The notes under the pieces were generated by a model, which was given only the letters and a program-made list of their open reading frames with translations, ran no database searches and was not told the DNA's origin. Below are positions 58,278-64,000 of a DNA stretch of 64,000 nucleotides, one piece after another. This DNA comes from Panax quinquefolius. Taxonomy: Eukaryota > Streptophyta > Magnoliopsida > Apiales > Araliaceae. The stretch is from assembly GCA_020205615.1 (NCBI GenBank), contig CM035152.1:117898043-117962042 (forward strand), written 5' to 3'. The position numbers and the translations under genes are program-made. Every line of letters starts with the position of its first letter. The stretch's first letter is position 1.

Positions 58278-58748
58278 GTGGAATTCAATATTGGAGACCA
58301 TGTGTTGTTACGTGTTGCTCCACGGAAAGGAGTTACAAGATTTGGAAAGAGAGGAAAGCTCAATCATCGATTCATTGGCCCATTTTTAATCCTCGATCGA
58401 GTAGGAACTATGGCCTATAGACTCGCCTTACCGCCAAGTATGTCTCGGGTTTATAATGTTTTTCACATATCTATGTTACGTAAATATGTGAAAGACCCGA
58501 ACCATATTATTGAATTAGAACCAGACGAGATAGAGGAAGATTTAACGTATGAAGAGTTACCTATTAAAATCTTGGATAAGAAGGATCATATTCTACGCTC
58601 TAAAGTTATATCTCAAGTCAAAGTTTTGTGGAGAAACCATGATGTGGAGGAAATGACCTGGGAGTTAGAATCTGAGATGAAATCAAGGTATCCTCACCTC
58701 TTTGACATACTAGGTACGCACCCTAATTTCGAGGATAAAATTTCATAA
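58278..58748 (+). pseudogene. pol: B2 integrase C-terminal domain and chromodomain
   Basis: The ORF (156 residues) starts FNIGDHVLLRVAPRKGVTRF, then KLNHRFIGPFLILDRVGTMA (GPY/F module, residues about 26-50), LALPP..SRVYNVFHISMLRKY, and a chromodomain-like end with DLTYEELPIKILDKKDH (from residue about 88) and VKVLWRNHDVEEMTWELESE. It ends 12 bp before the polypurine tract AAGAATGGGAGG. In chromoviruses the chromodomain helps target insertion to chromatin. A frameshift region (58092-58277) separates it from the core. This domain reads intact. Confidence 0.9.
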
Positions 58749-58759
58749 GAATGGGAGGT
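58747..58759 (+). other. B2 polypurine tract
   Basis: AAGAATGGGAGGT directly precedes the TGTAAGACCCC of the 3' LTR. Confidence 0.85.
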
Positions 58760-59929
58760 TGTAAGACCCCAACTTTTATGAATAAAGAATAATTTTTCTC
58801 GAAATATATTTTTGAATATTAAGGTGTGGATTTGATATAATGTTATAGTTGTGGGTAATATTTACAAATTTTACAAAGTAAGCAAGTGGTTATATAATAT
58901 TCGATTGGCTCGGGGAATATTCGCTTTAACAGGAATATTCGTATGCACGGCACAATAATTATCGTGGACCCCACAAATGAAGTATTGTCGTAGTAAGAAA
59001 ATGATGTAATTATCTTTTATAAAAATAACTACGGAAGTGTTACCGCTAAAACCTGCTGAACTACCCTAGTAAAATACAAAGAATACGCTGTGGTCGCATA
59101 AGAGCACACCAGTATTGGTTATTGATGCTTACGTGAGAAGTCACCAATTATACTCAATTATTGCTACAAGAATTGTCGTGATCATATCTCTCATATTATT
59201 GATTCAATTATTGTCACAAAGATCATCTCGCATAATATGTTATATTATTAAATCAATAATTGAGATGACAAAGTTATTCATATTATTAAATCAGAATATT
59301 TACAATGTCTAGAAGTTCACAATGAGAGGTTTGACATCTAATCGCGCTAATAAGGAGAAACTTATATCTAAAGCCCCTCTTTCCTCGGAACGATCTGTTG
59401 TTAAATATTGTGAGTTATAATATTAATGATGAATAAGTTCGTGTTGATTAAAGATGAAATTGATAGTTCCATCATTGTGTTAATTATTAGTGTTAGTGGA
59501 AATCAACATTTATTTCAATATTAATTGATGTCCGAAGTTATAATTTGACTAATCAGTAATTAATCGATAAATGAACAATTAATTGCTATTAACACACATG
59601 ATTATAACTATTTGTTCACATATGTGTACTATTGATTCACATTCTTGTACTATTAGGGGAGGTGGTGCAAGATTGATAATACTTGCATGACTAAGTTAAA
59701 AATAGAGGTTTAGATGGAGGTACTATACTGTAATTCATATTTTTACATGATTATAACTATTGATTCACATGATTGAACTATTGATTCACATTATTTACTA
59801 TTAGGGGAGGTGATGCAAGTTTGATAATACTTGTAGGACTAAATTAAAAATGAAGAAAAAAAAGCGAAGGTATTATAATCAGAATATTTCGAGCCCCAAA
59901 AACGTGCAATTATCAAAACTATATTTTCC

Positions 59930-59939
59930 TATAAATAGA
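59930..59939 (+). promoter_or_regulatory. TATA box, B2 3' LTR
   Basis: CTATAAATAG in the conserved context TTTTCCTATAAATAGAAGC. Confidence 0.82.
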
Positions 59940-60064
59940 AGCTCATTCTTCCTTCATTTCTCTCCAATTCACTAAAGCTATAGAGCAATTATTATAGAGA
60001 GAAATTATAGAGAGAAAGGAGAAGAGAAGTCTGCTACCTCACTATTCCAGTATCCAGTTTTTTC

Positions 60065-60074
60065 TAAGGTAAGT
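60065..60074 (+). promoter_or_regulatory. Splice-donor-like site, B2 3' LTR
   Basis: TAAGGTAAGT is a perfect match to the plant donor consensus AG/GTAAGT, 126 bp after the TATA box and just before the hairpin array. Confidence 0.55.
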
Positions 60075-60119
60075 GGTATTATTCTTTCGTATTCATGAAG
60101 AGAGTTATTTTCTTTCAAT

Positions 60120-60650
60120 ACTCGTAAGGGTTGTTATTCCATTCTTTATTATTATGTTGGAATAACCTGTCTATGCGAAGTACCGCATACATGGTGAAAT
60201 TCTTCTATTATTCTATTCTTTATTATTCTATTGGAATAACCTGTCTGTGCGGTCTATCGCATGCCTGGTGAATTCTGTTGTTATTCCATTCTTTATTATT
60301 CTGTTAGAATATCTTGTCTGTGCGGATTACACATAACCTGGTTCCATTCTTTATTATTTTATTGGAATATTCTGTCTGTGCAGATTACGCATGATCTGGT
60401 TCCATTCTTTATTATTCTGCTGAATATCCCGTGCTGCAAGGTCAAGGTTATGACGACCGGTTCCATTCTTTATTATTCTGTTGAATAACATATCTGTATG
60501 CGGATTACGACGCTCGGTGAATTATTCTCATTATTCCATTCTTTATTATTCTCGCTGGAATAACCTCGCCATGTGGATTACCGCATGCATGGTGAATGAT
60601 CCTTCGTATTCGTTCCTTATTAAATTTTGGAAATGATCTATCTACGTGGC
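60120..60650 (+). repeat. Hairpin-repeat array in B2 3' LTR
   Basis: About eight units of 55-75 bp built around GTTATTCCATTCTTTATTAT and GGAATAAC. In the first, GTTATTCCA (60133-60141) pairs with TGGAATAAC (60158-60166). Linkers carry TGTGCGG...CCGCATGCATGG inverted repeats. Confidence 0.85.
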
Positions 60651-61720
60651 TTGTCGCATGGCGGACAAAAATCCATTTGCGGTTTCATATATTCTATTAT
60701 ATTCAGTTGGTTAAAGTTTTGGCTTCTATACTCCATGAAATTAGTGGAATATCCTTGATAGTTGCGTTTCATCCAATATCTTTTCATGGAAATATTCTTC
60801 TGAGCATTCTTGAATTTTACTCCACAAAGAAGTATCATGTTGACAATTTGGACGTTATTTATTTCTGGATAAATTAAAATTATAAATCTTTAAAATTTAT
60901 CCTTGAACTTGTTTTATTGAATTATTATGTCATTGTCATAATCCTCATGCTTATATTGTGATGAAAGTCATCTTTGGCTTACGTGCATAGATGGACTTGA
61001 TATGATTATAAGCAGGGATTATTCGGTATAATCATGACCGTAATGTGACCAATGATGTGTTAAAAGTCCTTATTGACCTGTAGTTCATTGATGGGCAGTT
61101 GTTGGTGTGATTATGACCAGGGATTATTCGGAATAGTCATAACCTTTGACAATTACATAAATATCCTTGGTTGTGGTGCAGGGATGATTCGATTTTATTT
61201 ATTGCTGAGTCTCAGCGATAAAGTTGATGAAAAACTTTTTAAATCATAGAAGATAGTAGATTTTATGCTCTACTTCGACTCTTCTAATGGATTGCTTGTT
61301 CACCGCAGCTTAAACTTGTTGTTCATCATATTCTATCGCTTAACATTATCAAGGCTAATGATAATTTATTCTGCATTATCTTAGTCATAATATTTCTTAC
61401 TGGGCTAGTTAAGCTCACCCTTTCTTTCACTGTTCTCTTCAGGAAATGAGAACGTAGTCGGGACTAGTCGGGGAACGGAGTGACGATCCAGATGATAACA
61501 TTAGTTGTCCTCACTATTTTGTTAAATAGTGTGACAATAAATGTAATGAGGACTCCATTGAGTGTGGATATTGTTTTGATGACAATATTCTTATTAAAAC
61601 TCTTAGATTATGTTTTGTCGTATTTTACACGACTGTTGTATAATTAAGTTGTATTTGAATTTTGTACCATGTATTTGGCGACTCAAGATGGGTGATGTAT
61701 ACTGCTTTGGGGGCGCCACA

Positions 61721-62148
61721 TCGACATCTATAGGCAATGCACGCCCATTTTGTATCGCTAGGAGGGCTGCAAATTGATTTGGCCTCGGGCAAGGCTAAAA
61801 TGGGTTAGCTTTAAGCAAATTCCAAATTCTATCACCACATAAGTCTTATATGAGATAATTTAACTTATACATTGGTGATATACCCATAATTGACATAAAT
61901 CGATATGTTCAACTCTTGCCACCATATTCAAATAAATTGAATATTTAATTATTAATAATCTTATCAATTCCTTGATATTAAAGTCTTAGGGTTACTCCAC
62001 TAATTTAAATAACTATTAGTGACTCCCTTTAATCATTTCATAAATTCACATAACCACATAAGGTTTAAATAGACTCACAAAACTAACTCATTATAATTAA
62101 ATCATATATTTAATTAAATAAGGAGTTTAAAATTCACGGTCATTACAT
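61721..62148 (-). repeat. 3' LTR fragment of a reverse gypsy element
   Basis: The right end reads GGTCATTACA (LTR start TGTAATGACC), followed directly by a reverse polypurine tract (TCCATCCCCCCTTA). The left end is cut by B2. Only about 430 bp of the LTR start is present. It belongs to the pol at 62196-63182. Confidence 0.75.
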
Positions 62149-62162
62149 CCATCCCCCCTTAT
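62149..62162 (-). other. Polypurine tract, reverse gypsy element
   Basis: TCCATCCCCCCTTA on this strand gives a TAAGGGGGGATGGA purine tract adjacent to the LTR start. Confidence 0.82.
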
Positions 62163-62195
62163 AAAAATTCCGTACTCGGAATTGTAAAAATAAGG

Positions 62196-63182
62196 TCACT
62201 CAAATAAAAACGGATAATTCGCTCTCATTTTCTCTTCTAGCTCCCACGTAGCTTCTTTGACTGCGTGATTCCTCTAGAGGATCTTAACGGAATGGATAAT
62301 CTTATTCCTCAACTTTTGTTCCTTCCTATCTAGTATCTGGATAGGAACTTCCTCGTACGATAAGTCTTTCTCGACTTGGATTGGATCATAGGAGATAACG
62401 TGCTTGTAGTCTGGTTTATATGGCCGCAACACTGACATATAAAACACGTTGTGAATGTGCTCAAGTTCAGGAGGTAAGGCTACCTCGTACGCCACTTCAC
62501 CGACTCGCCTCAAAATCTCGAACGGTCCTATGAACCTAGGGCTCAACTTGCCCTTCTTCCCAAAACGAATCTTCCCTTTTCAGGGAGATACTTTTAGAAA
62601 GGCATAGCTTCGTAATTCAAAATCTTTCTTCTTGCGATGCAAGTCTGCATACTTCTTCTGGCGATCTTGAGCTGTAACTAGTCGAGCTCTTATCACCTTG
62701 ATGATTTCTACCATCTGTTGTACCAACTCAGGTCCCAACAGTCGACGTTCTCCAACTTCGTCCCAGCATAAGGGCATTCTACATTTTCTCCTATACAGTG
62801 CTTCGTACGGCGGCATTCCAATACTTGCATGATAACTATTGTTATACGCGAACTCTACTAATGGAAGGTGATCCTCCCAACTACCCTCGAAGTCCATCAC
62901 ACAAGCTCGGAGCATGTCTTCAAGTGTTTAAATTGTTCTCTCGCATTACCCATCGGTCTGTGGATGATACGCGGTACTCATTCGTAGTTGTGTTCCCATT
63001 CTTTCTTGAAGACTCTTCCAGAAGTTTGACGTGAATCGCGGATCTCTATTTGATACAATAGATACCGGCACCCCATGCCTCGAGATAATTTCCTTAACAT
63101 ATAATTTGGCTAACTGGTCCAAACTATACTTAATCTTAATCGGCAAAAAGTGAGCTGACTTAGTAAGACGATCTACAATCAT
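62196..63182 (-). pseudogene. pol: Gypsy integrase and chromodomain, reverse, few stops
   Basis: Reading from 63182: [34 protein letters not shown] (second catalytic Asp changed to Asn), and AYHPQTDG. Two stops follow in the QSERTIQT block, then LRACVMDFEGSWEDHLPLVE and FAYNNSYHASIGMPPYEAL to LRSYAFLKVSP, a TGA for Trp, the GPY/F block FIGPFEILRRVGEVAYEVAL, and a chromodomain with KDLSYEEVPIQILDRKE. A TAG replaces Trp before RNHAVKEATWELEE. It ends at a TGA (62196-62198). The frame is maintained over nearly 1 kb; the lesions are mostly C-to-T type stops. It is truncated at 63183, in the integrase core. Confidence 0.88.
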
Positions 63183-63185
63183 GCA

Positions 63186-63716
63186 TATGTATATATTTGA
63201 ACTAAATCAGCCCACATAGGTGTTATTAACGTGCTAAACTTATTATACCAGTTTCAAACAAGCACAAGATCCAATTCATAACAGATAATTACATCATAGT
63301 TCTAATGTTCGCTACTGTACTTGTCTACTTAATCACAATCTCATCATTGGCCAAAATAAAATGAACTATATCAAACCGCTAGACATATGCAATATAACAC
63401 AATGCTTAACTATTTTTTTTAGATATGGTAAACATAACATGATAAACAAGTAATAAAAACTACTTACAAACCTAAGCTACTATGCAACTAAATCACAACA
63501 TGAATGCAACATTTAATAATCCTAAAACTAAACAATGAACTAACATATGCAAACCTAAATAATGAAATTAAACATGCAACATGAAAATTAAACTAACTCC
63601 CCCAAACTTGAAAATTACAATGTCCTCATTGTAAAGATAAGACAATAAATGTGTGAGGACTTCCCTGTAATCGCCTAAGCTTGCGATGGTGGTGGCTGTT
63701 GTTCGTCATCGGAATC
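63186..63716. other. Unclassified segment between gypsy pol and a reverse B LTR
   Basis: No coding match. It contains AACTCCCCCAAACTTG and CAATGTCCTCATTGTAAAG, wording that occurs in the untranslated regions of some Tat/Athila-type plant retroelements as far as I recall. I cannot assign it. Confidence 0.35.
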
Positions 63717-64000
63717 TGTGACGCCCCCAAAACAGGTATACATCACCCATCTTGAGTTGTCAAATACATGGTACAGAAATCAAATACAAACTTCTTTAAT
63801 ACAACTGTCGTGTAAAAATACGACAAAACATAGCTGAGTTTTTAAAACGAATATTGTCTTCTAGACAATATCCACACTCAATGAAGTCCTCATTACAATT
63901 ATTATCACACTATTTCACAGAATAGTGAGGACTACTAAAGCCACTTATCCTGGACCATAACTACATTCCCCGAATCGTCCCAAATTTATATTCTCATTTC
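63717..64000 (-). repeat. LTR family B, reverse, cut by window end
   Basis: It starts TGTGACGCCCCCAAAACAGG and follows 32909-33190 and 35763-36045 closely (GTATACATCACCCATCTTGA, the ATATTGTCTTCTAGACAATA text). It is the 3' end of a B LTR that continues beyond the window. Confidence 0.88.

Larger units (their letters stand above)
51445..61720 (+). mobile_element. Element B2: Ty3/gypsy chromovirus with RT deleted, hosting a reverse B LTR
   Basis: 5' LTR 51445-52521 (with a 1.9-kb internal deletion), PBS, coiled-coil gag, split protease, RT start fused to RNase H end, integrase, chromodomain, polypurine tract and a full 3' LTR (58760-61720). A reverse B LTR (53570-56589) sits in the protease region. 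No TSD is visible (CTTGA against TCGAC). It has the best preserved gypsy integrase in the window. GPY/F and chromodomain motifs place it in the chromoviruses, probably Tekay/Del. Confidence 0.92.
58760..61720 (+). repeat. B2 3' LTR
   Basis: 2961 bp, TGTAAGACCCC to GGGGGCGCCACA. TATA box 59930-59939, donor-like TAAGGTAAGT at 60065-60074, hairpin array 60120-60650, GGTATAATCATGACC hairpin text 61020-61150, and GGGCTAGTTAAGCTCACCC near 61402. It is the most complete B LTR with the hairpin cassette. Confidence 0.93.

Noticed and set aside
1..64000. Host protein-coding genes, rRNA or centromeric satellite
   Set aside because: No ORF outside retroelement domains had recognisable motifs or exon structure, no rRNA text was seen, and no satellite monomer array longer than the local LTR repeats was found.

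Overview
The window is intergenic DNA from a repeat-rich, AT-rich nuclear genome, almost certainly a higher plant. It consists almost entirely of long terminal repeat (LTR) retrotransposons, their solo LTRs and fragments. I found no host gene, rRNA, tRNA gene or CRISPR array. The evidence is plant-type Ty3/gypsy pol with a C-terminal chromodomain (Tekay/Del-like), a Ty1/copia element with SIRE/Maximus-like features, primer-binding sites matching initiator Met-tRNA, 5-bp target site duplications (TSDs), and LTRs of 2.4-3.4 kb starting TGTAA or TGTGA and ending in CACA.

Layout, left to right. 1-1064 is unclassified. 1065-1740 is a reverse fragment of LTR family B. Element A1 (Ty3/gypsy family A) runs from about 1788 to 32528: a 5' LTR remnant, about 3.9 kb of decayed internal DNA split by a solo B LTR (6195-9594, TSD TATGG), and a 3' LTR split twice. 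The splits are caused by complete element B1 (12049-20198, two 2412-bp LTRs, TSD TCTCA) and complete element A2 (21139-31813, LTRs of 3386 and 3391 bp). 32529-38240 holds reverse B sequences, including rearranged element B3. 38241-38870 is AT-rich flank. 38880-47207 is a reverse Ty1/copia element whose gag is split by a solo LTR (43326-46450, TSD GTCTT). 47291-51385 holds reverse A-like LTRs. 51445-61720 is element B2, with a reverse B LTR inside its protease region. 61721-63185 is a reverse gypsy 3' end with pol, 63186-63716 is unclassified, and 63717-64000 is the edge of another reverse B LTR.

How the parts work together: no Ty3/gypsy element here retains a reverse transcriptase core. A1 and A2 share the same internal deletion and the same stop codons, and B1 and B2 share one deletion junction that removes the RT core. 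Both families therefore look like defective lineages amplified with enzymes supplied elsewhere. The only recognisable RT is in the decayed copia element. The most distinctive structure is in LTR family B. Downstream of a conserved TATA box there is a splice-donor-like site and then a variable block of short repeats that form inverted repeats. A matching acceptor-like CAG lies about 10 nt before the gag ATG, so gag mRNA may have a spliced leader. I found no undescribed enzymatic system; the items worth following up are this leader architecture, the shared lesions and the localised differences between LTR copies.
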